Source: Ardenticatenaceae bacterium (lineage in GTDB: Bacteria; Chloroflexota; Anaerolineae; Promineifilales; Promineifilaceae). Taken from it: DNA of 64,000 nucleotides. The stretch is taken from assembly GCA_020634415.1 (NCBI GenBank), contig JACKBT010000014.1:50516-114515 (forward strand), in the 5' to 3' direction. Positions 41,986 through 51,333 of the stretch are shown one piece after another (positions within the stretch are counted from its first letter, which is position 1; each line of letters begins with the position of its first letter). Below the pieces are notes generated by a model. The model was not told the DNA's origin and searched no databases. It worked only from the letters and a program-made list of their open reading frames with translations. The position numbers and the translations under genes were made by a program.

Positions 41986-42510
41986 CTTCCCCCAATACCT
42001 CAAAATCGTACTACCATCCGTAAACCCCAATGGCAGCATCGCCCCTATCGTAAAAAAGAGCAAGTTGCTCCAAAAACCATAAACCGCCAGACCATACAGC
42101 AGTCCGCCTGCTGCACGCAAGGGCAAACTGAACAACCCCAGCAGCAGTGCCAGCAGCAAACTGCCAATCGGCCCGCCGATGGCGCGTTTGATGTGAACGG
42201 CCGCTGGCAGTTCCGGCTCATCACGCGGGTACAACGTGCCACCCAACACCCAACGATACATAATCGCGCTCATCGGATAGCCTGTGCGCCGTGCCGCTAC
42301 CGAATGGCTCAAACAGTGCCACAATTCAAAGAGAAAATGCAGGATGGAAGCGAGCAAGGCCACGAGAACGGCCGTTCCCCCCGACAACTTTAGCCCCCAC
42401 AACGCCCCACCCGTAAACACCAGCCACACCAACAGCCAGCCCACAACCACATTCCCCTTCATCATCACCTTCAAGCCAGCCAGTTGTCCCAATCGAATCG
42501 TCCTATTCAT
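41980..42510 (-). CDS. M50-like membrane protein with a degenerate zinc motif
   Basis: 176 residues, about five membrane helices. HFLFELWHCLSHSVAARRTGYPM has the layout of the site-2 protease motif HExxHxxxAR, but the first His is replaced by Phe (FELWH). A late LPLGFTDGSTILR recalls the second M50 motif (NxxDG-L). Either it is an inactive homologue or the metal is bound differently, perhaps through the His three residues earlier. It was probably co-transcribed with hisN downstream, apart from the array between them. Confidence 0.6.
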   Translation of the reverse strand: MNRTIRLGQLAGLKVMMKGNVVVGWLLVWLVFTGGALWGLKLSGGTAVLVALLASILHFLFELWHCLSHSVAARRTGYPMSAIMYRWVLGGTLYPRDEPELPAAVHIKRAIGGPIGSLLLALLLGLFSLPLRAAGGLLYGLAVYGFWSNLLFFTIGAMLPLGFTDGSTILRYWGKD

Positions 42511-42661
42511 CTCACCTTCTCCTCATAGGTGCGGTATCCCTACCGCGCCCAGATTAGCTTAAACAAACACAGCCAGAGCCGCGCCCCCCAATCATATTCC
42601 ATATCAAACGACAGAGGCGAACAATTTGCACATCCCATTCAAGCGCGATTAAAATGCAGGC

Positions 42662-43396
42662 ATGGCAGTACAGATTGACCCCGAAGGGTATGAAAAAGCG
42701 GCATTGTTAGACTTCATGGGCGATTTAGCGGGCAAAACCGTGCTGGAAATCGGCTGTGGCAGCGGCCGTCTCACCCAACTCTACGCCCATCTCGCCGCCC
42801 ACACCATCGGCATAGACCCCAATGCTGACCGCATCACCAAAGCCAAACAAAACTTACCCCTCCACCTTTTTGGCCGTGTAGATTATCACGTAGCCACCAT
42901 CGAAGCCTACCAGCCGCCACACTGTTTTGACCGCATTCTCTTCTCCTGGTCATTGTGATGAATGGAGGAGGGGAGCATGGTTCATGCTCTGGAATTGGCC
43001 CATAGTTGGCTGCGGGCAAACGGCCGTCTCCTCGACCTCCATCCCAATGGCGAACCGGCCCCGGTAGAGGTGCAGTTGGGTGATGAAACCTATCGTGCTG
43101 GCTGGGTGAGTGAAGAAGGCGATTACGCCAGCTACCATCAAGCCAACGCCGCCATCAACCAAGTCGTGCGTCAAAAACTGTTTGCCGTCGAGCGCAAAAC
43201 CACCGTCCCCGTCTATACCTATGGCACTACCCTGGCCGACATCCAAACCTACCTGGCCGAATCGTGGCAAGATGCCCACCTGGACGACCTGCTCGTCATG
43301 CGGGCCACCGATCTGCTGCAAAGCATCATCACCCCTCAGCGCGTCATCATCACAGAGATGATTCGGGTGTGGCAATTACGGCCGTTACCACCCTAA
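42662..43396 (+). pseudogene. Class I SAM-dependent methyltransferase, split by two in-frame UGA codons
   Basis: The first 98 codons give a Rossmann SAM-binding half (VLEIGCGSGRLTQLYAHLA; IGIDPNADRI; HCFDRILFSWSL). TGA TGA at 42956-42961 follows, and the same frame then continues MEEGSMVHALELAHSWLRANGRLLDLHPNG, which is the expected helix and strand 5 region, to a stop at 43396. Together they would be about 244 residues, a normal length. There is no selenocysteine context that I can identify. It is either a decayed gene or has sequence errors. TAAAAT at 42650-42655 ends 6 bases before the ATG. Confidence 0.75.
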
Positions 43397-43461
43397 AATA
43401 TTGCACCATCGCCCCCCTGAAACGATAATAATCACCTGACACTTCATCCCAGAGGAGAATT

Positions 43462-44484
43462 ATGGAACGACTAATCATTGATACAGACCCCGGCGTAGAT
43501 GATGCCCATGCCATCATGATGGCTGCCGCCCACCCTGGCGCAAAAATTGAGGCCATAACGGCCGTTGGCGGCAACGTCGGCCTCGAACACACCGTCCGCA
43601 ATGCCCTCACCATCGTCGAAGCCATCGGCCAAGACATCCCCGTCTACGCAGGCTGCGACGGGCCATTGATGTCGGCCGGCGAAGATGCCGCCCATGTGCA
43701 TGGCTCCGACGGCTTAGGGGATGCCGGGCTGCGTCCCCAATCCCGCACCGCCGAAAAAGAACACGCCGCCGTCGCCCTGGTACGCATGGTAAACGAATCC
43801 CCCGGCGAATTGACCCTGGTAGCCATTGGCCCCCTGACCAACATCGCCGTAGCCTTGAAGTTAGACCCCATGCTGCCCTACAAAATCAAGCGATTTGTGG
43901 ATATGGGCGGGGCCGTGTCCTCACATGGCAATACCCCCAATGTGTCCGCCGAGTTTAATATTTACGCTGATCCCGAAGCGGCGCACATTGTTTTTGCAGC
44001 CTGGCACGAGGCCAATCGGGTGATTGAATTGATTGACTGGGAAGCAACGGCGCGGCATGGCATTCCGCTGGCGATGATGAATAAATGGATGGCTTTGGAT
44101 ACACCTAAAGCCCGTTTTTTCCAGAAGTTGTCGGCGGCGACAATGGCCTATGTTTTGAAGTTATCGGGTGGCGATTTTAGTTTTGGCGAGGATCTGCCGG
44201 ACAGTGGTGCAGCGAATAATCCGCATAAAGAGGATAATCCTCTACATGAGCAGCGCAAGGCCCTTTATGATGCGGACCCGTTGGCGATGGCGGTGGCTCT
44301 GGAGCCGAGCTGTGTGGTGCGGGCGGCGAAACGTTATGTGACGGTGGAGGTAAACGGCCGTTACACACGCGGCCAAACCACCGTAGACTGGCTCAACCGT
44401 TCCGGGCAGCCCGCCAATGTCTCCATCATCATGGAAGTCAACCACCAACGCTTCCTCGATTTAATTGAGCAAAGCCTATATTAG
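43462..44484 (+). CDS. Nucleoside hydrolase, IunH/RihA type
   Basis: 340 residues. The calcium-binding signature IIDTDPGVDDAHAI is at the N-terminus, with VGGNVGLEHTVRNAL, VAIGPLTNIAVAL, NVSAEFNIYADPEAA (active-site Asn/Glu region) and a late LYDADPLAMAVAL supplying the last metal Asp. It cleaves ribonucleosides to base and ribose for salvage; base preference is not readable. The start is well supported by AGAGGAGAA before the ATG. The C-terminal 70 residues hold NGR and TAV words from embedded palindromes. Confidence 0.93.
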   Translation: MERLIIDTDPGVDDAHAIMMAAAHPGAKIEAITAVGGNVGLEHTVRNALTIVEAIGQDIPVYAGCDGPLMSAGEDAAHVHGSDGLGDAGLRPQSRTAEKEHAAVALVRMVNESPGELTLVAIGPLTNIAVALKLDPMLPYKIKRFVDMGGAVSSHGNTPNVSAEFNIYADPEAAHIVFAAWHEANRVIELIDWEATARHGIPLAMMNKWMALDTPKARFFQKLSAATMAYVLKLSGGDFSFGEDLPDSGAANNPHKEDNPLHEQRKALYDADPLAMAVALEPSCVVRAAKRYVTVEVNGRYTRGQTTVDWLNRSGQPANVSIIMEVNHQRFLDLIEQSLY

Positions 44485-44513
44485 TAAGGGTTCGTTTTTA
44501 ACTTAGCGGTTTT

Positions 44514-44569
44514 AGAGATGAGAGATGAGAGATTGGAGACTGGTTAATCTCCAATCTCCAATCTCTAGC
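44514..44569. repeat. Heptad-period inverted repeat (GAGAGAT/GGAGACT words)
   Basis: agagatg agagatg agagatt ggagact on the left and aatctccaatctccaatctct on the right, between the nucleoside hydrolase and RarA-like genes. Confidence 0.75.
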
Positions 44570-44613
44570 TGAACTGTAAAGTTATTTATGAACGTTTACC
44601 CAATACCTTAAGT

Positions 44614-45189
44614 ATGTCTAATTTACCCCGCGACCCCTGGCAATCTGTAACCACCCTTCACGGCTTCAAAGCCGATCACATTATTTCCGCGCTGCAAAAA
44701 GAAATACGGCGCGGCCACACCGAAAACGCCTGCCTGCTGGCCTACGAAATGGTTCTAACCAGCCCCGCCCTCGAAGATTATTTGTGGCAGCGGCTCATGG
44801 TCATATCCGTAGAAGATGTGGGCTTTGGCGAGCCAATGGCCCCTGTTCTCATCAACGCCTTGCAGCAAATGTTAGGCACATTCGACCGCAGTGTGGGTGA
44901 ACGCAAGCTGTTCGCCGTTCATGCCGTGCGTTATCTGTGCCAATGCCAAAAAGACCGCTCCAGTGATGAGATGATCAACTGGATGATTCATGGTGTGGCC
45001 CAGGGCAGCTTGCGCCCTACCGTGCCAGATTATGCCCTAGATATGCACACGGGTGAGGGACAGGCGATGGGACGTGGCCGACAACATTTTTGGGAAGAAG
45101 GTGCCCAGATTGCGCCCGAACTGCCCCACCGCGATACCAGCTATCGGGACAAAATTATGCTTCTGCTAGCCAGGGATGAAATGGGCTGA
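44614..45189 (+). CDS. Stand-alone C-terminal domain of RarA/MgsA (AAA clamp-loader-like)
   Basis: 191 residues. FKADHIISALQKEIRRGHTENACLLAYEMVL...YLWQRLMVISVEDVGFGEP matches the helical oligomerisation region of the RarA/MgsA/WRNIP1 family (SxxRGSDPDAALYWLARM...IASEDVGLADP). The Walker A and B ATPase domain normally in front is absent, and nothing upstream encodes it. It ends with a basic/acidic tail. Stand-alone versions may regulate or substitute parts of the tetramer; a role at stalled forks is inference. No Shine-Dalgarno sequence is seen. Confidence 0.72.
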   Translation: MSNLPRDPWQSVTTLHGFKADHIISALQKEIRRGHTENACLLAYEMVLTSPALEDYLWQRLMVISVEDVGFGEPMAPVLINALQQMLGTFDRSVGERKLFAVHAVRYLCQCQKDRSSDEMINWMIHGVAQGSLRPTVPDYALDMHTGEGQAMGRGRQHFWEEGAQIAPELPHRDTSYRDKIMLLLARDEMG

Positions 45190-45280
45190 GACAGGCGTGT
45201 TGCCCCAGCCTGCAGCCTCTGGGCTTACTTCGTACAGGCGCAAAATATGCGCCATAAGCGTAAAAAGTCGCTTCTTCTCA

Positions 45281-45327
45281 GAATGGAAAGGATCACGAAA
45301 AAATAACATTTGTGGTCCTTTCCATTC
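45281..45327. repeat. Inverted repeat between the RarA-like and ATPase genes
   Basis: gaatggaaaggatcac (45281-45296) pairs with gtggtcctttccattc (45312-45327) with one G-T mismatch and a 15-base loop. Just downstream, ttttacgttttacgcttt words provide a TTTACG that is 17 bases from TAAAAT (45385-45390), a likely promoter for the next gene. Confidence 0.55.
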
Positions 45328-45396
45328 GTGAGACTTTGGTTGTGGCTTCACCACGTTATGTTTTACGTTTTACGCTTTCCACACTAAAATACCCCT

Positions 45397-46716
45397 ATGA
45401 CTGTAGACAATCCCTTTTATCATCGTGGGGCTATCCGGCGAGCCGACAATTTTCATGGCCGGGAAGTTGAAATCGCCCAAATTTTGGGCCTGTTGCGTAA
45501 TGGGCAGAGTGTATCGCTGATTGGCCCGCGCCGTATTGGCAAAAGTTCGCTGCTCATTCATCTGACACGCCCACGAGTGCGGAAGGCGGTTAATTTGCAG
45601 CCGCCACAGTCGCTTTTTGTGCTGTTGGATTGTCAAGAGTTGGGTGGATCGCCGCCGGAAGATGTGTATGATGCGCTGCTGACGGGGCTGTTGGATGCGG
45701 CTGATGATACAGGGATTGAACTGTCGGCGCACCAGCAGTCGGGGACGTATCGGGCGTTGGATCGGCTGCTGCGCCAGTTTCAGCAGCAGGGGGTGTCGGT
45801 GGTGGTGCTGCTGGATGAGTTTGAACTGCTGGCTGCGAATGAGCATCTCACGCCTTATTTTTTTGCGCGGCTGCGCGGCCTGACGACGAAGTATGGGCTG
45901 GCGTATTTAACGGCCAGTCAACGGCCGTTATTCGCCATCACCGCCGAAGAAGAAATCCTCAGTTCACCCTTTTTCAACATCTTCGTCACCCTGTCGTTGG
46001 ATATGTTCACGATGGAGGAAGCGAAGACACTTTTGCAGAAACGGTTGGAGCCAACGGCCGTTCGCTTTTCCGAGGCCCTCATTGATCATTTGCTCTTTTT
46101 AGTGGGGCCACACCCCTTCTTCTTGCATATTGCCGGCTACCATGCCTTCCAGGCCATCAGCAGCGGCAACCCCCTGACAGGTGCAGACGAGTGGGCCGAA
46201 CTGGATGCGCCGATTGAGATGGAGGCTTTCTCCCATTTGGGCTACTTGTGGCAAAACTTGTCTGAGGAGGAGCAGTATGCGCTGGCAATTGCCGATGGGC
46301 CGATTGATAGTTTGCGCCAGTTGGAGCAGCAGTGTTTGCTGCGCCAGGTAGACGGCCGTTACGAATACACCAACGACATTTTGCGCCGCTTCGTTCGCCG
46401 TCAAAAGGTAAAAGGTCTCATTCAGGCGGGGCCATTTGTCATTGACCAGCAGCGGCATCAGGTGTGGGGGCGGGGGCAAGAGCTAAATCTAACGACTTCG
46501 CAGTTTGCCATTTTGGTGAAGCTGTGTGAACAAGAGGGGCAGGTGGTGCACGCGGAGGATTTGGAAACGGCCGTATGGGGCGAAGTCCTCGTAGATGACC
46601 CCGACCGCCTCAAAACCCTCATCAAACGGCTGCGCCGTGCTGTGGAACCCTATGGCAATTGGGTCATTAGCGAACGCGGCGTGGGCTACGCCCTGCGCCC
46701 CCCCGTTGAAAATTAA
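45397..46716 (+). CDS. P-loop ATPase with C-terminal OmpR-type winged-helix domain
   Basis: 439 residues. Residues 10-290: STAND/archaeal-type ATPase (NFHGREVEIAQILGLLRNGQ; Walker A LIGPRRIGKSSLL; Walker B VVVLLDEFELL). Residues 340-439: a winged helix of the OmpR/PhoB class (LNLTTSQFAILVKLCEQEGQVVHAEDLETAVWG...LKTLIKRLRRAVEPYGNWVISERGVGYAL). The DNA-binding domain is C-terminal to an ATPase instead of a receiver, so it may be an ATP-gated one-component regulator. TAAAAT ends 6 bases before the ATG, suggesting a leaderless mRNA. Targets are unknown. Confidence 0.85.
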   Translation: MTVDNPFYHRGAIRRADNFHGREVEIAQILGLLRNGQSVSLIGPRRIGKSSLLIHLTRPRVRKAVNLQPPQSLFVLLDCQELGGSPPEDVYDALLTGLLDAADDTGIELSAHQQSGTYRALDRLLRQFQQQGVSVVVLLDEFELLAANEHLTPYFFARLRGLTTKYGLAYLTASQRPLFAITAEEEILSSPFFNIFVTLSLDMFTMEEAKTLLQKRLEPTAVRFSEALIDHLLFLVGPHPFFLHIAGYHAFQAISSGNPLTGADEWAELDAPIEMEAFSHLGYLWQNLSEEEQYALAIADGPIDSLRQLEQQCLLRQVDGRYEYTNDILRRFVRRQKVKGLIQAGPFVIDQQRHQVWGRGQELNLTTSQFAILVKLCEQEGQVVHAEDLETAVWGEVLVDDPDRLKTLIKRLRRAVEPYGNWVISERGVGYALRPPVEN

Positions 46717-46722
46717 CAACCT

Positions 46723-46782
46723 GTAGGGGCGTGGCCTTGTGCCCGCCCTCTGTCTGGGGCGACTACAAGGGTGCGCCCCTAC
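46723..46782. repeat. Palindromic element, GTAG-N3-CG family
   Basis: GTAGGGGCG (46723-46731) and CGCCCCTAC (46774-46782) bound a 60-base element with internal GC-rich pairings (ggccttgtgcccgccc ... gggcgactacaagg). It lies between the convergent ATPase and uvrB genes and reaches the uvrB stop. Confidence 0.65.
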
Positions 46783-48860
46783 TACTCCGCATCGTAACGC
46801 AAAGTAGACTTGCGCATCTTGCGCTCCTTCTCCCAAACCGGCGCATCCTCACTTACCCCCGCCTCTTTTAACACCATTTGCTGCCGCAGTTCCATAATCT
46901 GGTCCCGCAAATCGGCCGCTCGCTCAAATTCCAACGACTGGGCGGCTTGTTTCATTTCTTTCTCCAAATCGTTGATCATCTTTTGCAGTTCGGCTTTGGG
47001 CAGATCGGCCGTGGTAGCATAGCCGCCACTCTTTTCCGCCACCACTAGCAGTTCCCCTTCGCCCGACCCAAAATCTTCGGCCAAATCGCGCACCCGCTTA
47101 TGGATGGTGCGCGGCGTAATGCCATGTGCCTTGTTGTAGGCCATCTGCTTAATGCGCCGTTCATTCGTGGTCTCAATAGCGCGTTCCATCGAGTCGGTAA
47201 TGCGTTCGGCGTACATGATAACCTTGCCTTCCATGTGCCGCGCCGCTCGACCAATGGTCTGTGTGAGGGCTGTTTCGGAGCGGAGGAAGCCCTCTTTGTC
47301 AGCGTCCAAAATGGCAACCAGGGAGACTTCGGGCAAATCTAACCCCTCGCGCAGCAGGTTGATGCCCACAACCACATCAAACACACCCATGCGCAAGTCG
47401 CGCAAAATTTCCGTGCGCTCCAGCGTATGCACTTCGGAATGGAGATAGTGGACTTTCACGCCCATTTCCAGCAGATATTCGCTTAGGTCTTCGGCCATGC
47501 GTTTGGTAAGGGTGGTGACGAGTACGCGCTGGCCTTTGGCTGTGCGCCGGTTGATTTCGCCCAGCAGATCGTCTACCTGTCCCCGTACTGGCCGTACTTC
47601 GATCTGAGGATCGAGAATGCCGGTGGGGCGAATAACCTGGTGAATGGTGGTGGCGGATTGTTCGGCTTCGTAAGGGCCGGGGGTGGCGCTGGTGAAGATG
47701 ACTTGGTTGAGTTTGCCCGTAAATTCGTCGAAGTTTAACGGCCGATTATCCAACGCACTCGGCAGGCGGAAACCATAATCCACCAATGTGGTCTTGCGGC
47801 TGCGGTCGCCCGCGTACATGCCCCGAATTTGGGGGATGGTCATATGACTTTCGTCTACCACCAGCAGGAAGTCGCTGGGGAAATAGTCGAGGAGTGTCCA
47901 GGGGGGTTCGCCTTCGGAACGGCCGTCTAAATGCCGACTGTAATTCTCAATCCCCGACGTAAAACCAATCTCCCGCAGCATCTCCAAATCATACTTGGTG
48001 CGCTGCTCAATACGCTGCGCCTCAATCAGCAGCTTCTTCTCGTTAAAGTACGCGATGCGCTCTGTCAGCTCCGTCTCAATCTTGTTGATCGCCTCCGCCA
48101 GCTTTTCTTCATCCGTGATAAATTGGCTGGCTGGGAAAATTGTCAAATCCGAGCGTTCCAGCAGCACTTCACCCGTCAACGGGTCAAACTCACTGATACG
48201 CTCAATCTCATCCCCCCAAAACTCTACACTGTAAGCCGTCTCATCATAAGCTGGAAAAATTTGCAACGTATCGCCACGCACACGGAACGTGCCGCGCCGC
48301 AAATCAAGATCATTGCGATCATATTGGATGTCAATCAACTGGCGCAGCAGCAAATCCCGCCGGAACTGCATTCCCCGCTTCATCTCCACCGTCACCTTGC
48401 CCCACACAGTGGGGTTGCCGATGCCGTAAATGCAGGAGACCGAAGCCACGACGATGCTGTCATTACGGCCGATCAAATTCGCCATCGTCAACAGCCGCAG
48501 CCGGTCAATCTCCTCGTTAATCTGCGTCTCCTTCTCAATGTAAAGGTCATGGCGCGGCACATAGGCTTCAGGCTGATAATAGTCATAATAGCTGACGAAA
48601 TAGGAGACGGCATTTTTGGGGAAAAACTCGCGGAACTCGCTGTAAAGCTGGGCGGCCAGGGTTTTGTTGTGGGCGATAACGAGAGTCGGCCGTTGTGTCT
48701 GCTGAATCACATTGGCGATGGTGTAAGTCTTGCCCGTGCCCGTTGCACCCAAAAGCGTCTGGTAACGGTCGCCCTTCTCCATGCCCTCAACCAGCTTGGT
48801 AATAGCCTCCGGCTGGTCGCCCATCGGTTCATATTCAGATACCAGTTCAAATTTCGGCAT
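46782..48860 (-). CDS. uvrB: Excinuclease ABC subunit B
   Basis: 692 residues from ATG 48860, chosen because GAGGGA lies just upstream; an in-frame codon at 48872 would add four residues. Complete set: [16 protein letters not shown], beta-hairpin [69 protein letters not shown], and the C-terminal UVR motif ([27 protein letters not shown]). UvrB verifies damage and loads UvrC in nucleotide-excision repair. uvrA and uvrC are not in the window. Confidence 0.97.
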   Translation of the reverse strand: MPKFELVSEYEPMGDQPEAITKLVEGMEKGDRYQTLLGATGTGKTYTIANVIQQTQRPTLVIAHNKTLAAQLYSEFREFFPKNAVSYFVSYYDYYQPEAYVPRHDLYIEKETQINEEIDRLRLLTMANLIGRNDSIVVASVSCIYGIGNPTVWGKVTVEMKRGMQFRRDLLLRQLIDIQYDRNDLDLRRGTFRVRGDTLQIFPAYDETAYSVEFWGDEIERISEFDPLTGEVLLERSDLTIFPASQFITDEEKLAEAINKIETELTERIAYFNEKKLLIEAQRIEQRTKYDLEMLREIGFTSGIENYSRHLDGRSEGEPPWTLLDYFPSDFLLVVDESHMTIPQIRGMYAGDRSRKTTLVDYGFRLPSALDNRPLNFDEFTGKLNQVIFTSATPGPYEAEQSATTIHQVIRPTGILDPQIEVRPVRGQVDDLLGEINRRTAKGQRVLVTTLTKRMAEDLSEYLLEMGVKVHYLHSEVHTLERTEILRDLRMGVFDVVVGINLLREGLDLPEVSLVAILDADKEGFLRSETALTQTIGRAARHMEGKVIMYAERITDSMERAIETTNERRIKQMAYNKAHGITPRTIHKRVRDLAEDFGSGEGELLVVAEKSGGYATTADLPKAELQKMINDLEKEMKQAAQSLEFERAADLRDQIMELRQQMVLKEAGVSEDAPVWEKERKMRKSTLRYDAE

Positions 48861-48992
48861 AGCTTCCCTCACAAAAATAGTCTCAAATTATCAGAACGAA
48901 AGTTCGCCATTCTACCACAAAATGGCGGCAAAAAGCCATGCTTAAACGTGTTTACAGCAGATGTTAATCGCAAGCCACAAGTCTATAAGCAT

Positions 48993-49022
48993 AAAAAAAG
49001 CCACCGCAGAAGGTGGCTTTTT
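48993..49022. terminator. Intrinsic terminator hairpin
   Basis: aaaaagccacc (48995-49005) pairs with ggtggcttttt (49012-49022); A- and T-runs on both sides. It is placed right for ending the leftward pdhC transcript before uvrB. Confidence 0.88.
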
Positions 49023-49045
49023 GTCTGATGCCTAAAGTCTGTGGT

Positions 49046-50350
49046 TTAGAGCAGCAGGCGCAGTGGATTCTCAAGCAGGGCTTTGAAGGCTTGCATATAA
49101 CGGGCTGCTTCTACGCCATCGCTGACGCGGTGGTCGGCAGAAATGGTAGCTTTCATGCGTGTGCCAATTGCCAGTTCACCATTCACCACCACCGGCACTT
49201 GTTGGGCCGAACCAATGGCTAAAATGGCGGCGTTGGGAGGATTAATGATGGCAATGAAATGATCTACATCAAATGCGCCCAGATTGCTGACGGTGAAGGT
49301 GCTGCCGGTGATGTCCTCTGACTGCACCTTACCCTCTCGCGCCCGGCCGATCATTGCTTTGTGGTCGGCAGCCACTTTGGAGAGGGTGGAGGTGTCGGTG
49401 TTTTTCTGAACGATGGTCAGCAGCCCGCCTTCGACGGCAACGGCCGATCCCACATTGATGTCCTTATACTGCACAATCTGGTCACCCGCGTAAGCCGCAT
49501 TCAGGTTGGGGAAATCGCGCAGGGCCAATGCCGCCGCTTTCACCACCAGATCGTTCACCGTCACCTTGTTGTCATCGGGCAGTGTGGCGTTCACCTGTTT
49601 GCGTAATTCCAGCGCCGCCGCCATGTCAATTTCCGTGGTGACATAGAAGTGGGGTACAGTCACTTTGCTCTCTGTCATGCGTTTGGCAATGGTCTTGCGC
49701 AGGCGTGAGGTTTCAATGACCGTATCTTGATCCCCCACCGCCACGGAGGTTGGTTTGAAGGTGGGGGCAGTGGGGGTGATGGGGGCAGTTTCGGGGGCAG
49801 CAGCGGTTGCTTGCTGCGGGCCACGTTCCACAAAGGCTTCCACATCGGCTTTGCGAATACGGCCGTCTGGCCCAGTGCCACTTACCTGCGTCAAATCTAC
49901 GCCATGCTCTTGAGCCACCCGCCGGGCAACGGGTGTGGCTTTAACCCCGCCTGGAAACTCCTCAGAAACGGCCGATGAGGCAGGGGGGGGTGCTGCTTCT
50001 GCGGCTGGCTTTGCTTCAGCTTCAGTTGGTTCTGATTTGGCTTCCGCTTTGGGGGCTGCCGGGGCTGTCCCCTCACCACCTGCTTCGGCCAGCAGCGCCG
50101 AAATGTCCTCACCCTCTTCCCCGATGATGCCTAAATTCGCACCGACGGGAATCATATCGCCCGTGTTGGCTAACTGCACCAACAGCACGCCCTCAGCACG
50201 AGCCTGCAACTCTTGCGTCACTTTGTCGGACTCAATCTCGGCCAGCACATCGCCTTTGGCGACTGGCTCACCCACTTGTTTGAGCCAGTTGCCCATTGTG
50301 CCTTCTTCCATATCAAAGCCGAGGGTGGGCATTTTGATGAACTCAGCCAT
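49046..50350 (-). CDS. pdhC: Dihydrolipoamide acyltransferase E2 of a pyruvate dehydrogenase-type complex
   Basis: 434 residues: lipoyl domain 1-78 with lipoylated K43 in EIESDKVTQE, an Ala/Pro/Glu linker, the peripheral-subunit-binding domain (ATPVARRVAQEHGVDLTQVSGTGPDGRIRKADV, about 135-170), and the catalytic domain ending in HRVSDG (His and Asp of the active site) with C-terminal ENPLRLLL. It forms the core that moves acetyl groups to CoA. The third gene of pdhA-pdhB-pdhC; its ATG shares the last base region with the pdhB stop. No E3 gene is adjacent. Branched-chain substrates are a lesser possibility. Confidence 0.93.
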   Translation of the reverse strand: MAEFIKMPTLGFDMEEGTMGNWLKQVGEPVAKGDVLAEIESDKVTQELQARAEGVLLVQLANTGDMIPVGANLGIIGEEGEDISALLAEAGGEGTAPAAPKAEAKSEPTEAEAKPAAEAAPPPASSAVSEEFPGGVKATPVARRVAQEHGVDLTQVSGTGPDGRIRKADVEAFVERGPQQATAAAPETAPITPTAPTFKPTSVAVGDQDTVIETSRLRKTIAKRMTESKVTVPHFYVTTEIDMAAALELRKQVNATLPDDNKVTVNDLVVKAAALALRDFPNLNAAYAGDQIVQYKDINVGSAVAVEGGLLTIVQKNTDTSTLSKVAADHKAMIGRAREGKVQSEDITGSTFTVSNLGAFDVDHFIAIINPPNAAILAIGSAQQVPVVVNGELAIGTRMKATISADHRVSDGVEAARYMQAFKALLENPLRLLL

Positions 50351-51330
50351 TAGAGAATCTCCTTTACGGCCGTTACCACCTTCTGTGCATCCGGTAAAGC
50401 CGACCGCTCCAAATCGCCGGAATAGGGCGCGGGCACATCGGCTTGTGCCACCCGCTTAATGGGGGCATCCAGATAATCGAAGGCTTTCTCCTGCACCTGA
50501 GCCACAATCTCTGCCCCAACGCCATAAGTCTGGTGGCCGAACTCAACCACCACCGCCTTAAACGTTTTCTTAAAAGATTCTAAGGCCAGCGACAAATCAA
50601 GTGGCTGCAAACTACGTAAATCAATAATTTCAGCCTCAATGCCCTCTTTCGCCAACATATCGGCCGCATCCAGCGAAATATGCAGCCCTTCGCCATAGGT
50701 CACGATGGTCACATCCGTGCCTTCGCGCTTAATGTCTGATACGCCAATGGGCACAGTGTAATCCTCATCAGGCACATCGCCGCGCACTTTGGGTGAAGTG
50801 TAAAGCGGCACAGGTTCAATGAACAGTACCGGGCCATTGTCGCGGATGGCCGACTTCAACAGCCCTTTAGCATCGTAAGGGGTGGCCGGGCAGACGACTT
50901 TGAGGCCGGGAAAATGGGCAAAAATCACATCGGGGGTGTGGCTGTGGGTAGCTCCCAACTGCTTGCCGCCACCGCCCGGTGCCCGAAAGACTACAGGGCA
51001 GTCGAATTGGCCGTTGAACATATAGCTGACTTTGGCCGCATGGTTGACGATGGCATCGAAGGCCACAAAGGCAAAGTTGATGGTCATAAATTCGGCTACA
51101 GGTCGCAAGCCAGCCATAGCCGCGCCGGTGGCTGCTCCCGCGATGACCATTTCCGAAATGGGTGTATCGCGCACCCGTTCCGGGCCAAACTCGTCGAGGA
51201 AGCCTTTGGTAACAGCATAGGTGCCACCCCAATCGGCGACTTCTTCGCCCATGATAAATACTTTTTCATCCCGGCGCATTTCATCGCGCAGGGCTTCGGT
51301 GATTGCTTCGCGTAAGGTTAGTCGCGCCAT
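50350..51330 (-). CDS. pdhB: Pyruvate dehydrogenase E1 component, beta subunit
   Basis: 326 residues, the normal size. FIMGEEVADWGGTYAVTKGF and RVRDTPISEMVIAGAATGAAMAGLRPVAEF are the thiamine-diphosphate pyrimidine-binding domain; EAEIIDLRSLQPLD and VVVEFGHQTYGVGAEIVAQV belong to the transketolase C-terminal domain that contacts the alpha subunit and E2. The gene starts 3 bases after the pdhA stop and touches pdhC, a tight three-gene operon. Confidence 0.94.
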   Translation of the reverse strand: MARLTLREAITEALRDEMRRDEKVFIMGEEVADWGGTYAVTKGFLDEFGPERVRDTPISEMVIAGAATGAAMAGLRPVAEFMTINFAFVAFDAIVNHAAKVSYMFNGQFDCPVVFRAPGGGGKQLGATHSHTPDVIFAHFPGLKVVCPATPYDAKGLLKSAIRDNGPVLFIEPVPLYTSPKVRGDVPDEDYTVPIGVSDIKREGTDVTIVTYGEGLHISLDAADMLAKEGIEAEIIDLRSLQPLDLSLALESFKKTFKAVVVEFGHQTYGVGAEIVAQVQEKAFDYLDAPIKRVAQADVPAPYSGDLERSALPDAQKVVTAVKEIL

Positions 51331-51333
51331 TGT

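Noticed and set aside
47931..49028. 365-codon frame opposite uvrB
   Set aside because: Antisense shadow of a fully conserved gene; composition is Leu/Arg/His/Gln-rich as expected for a reverse frame.
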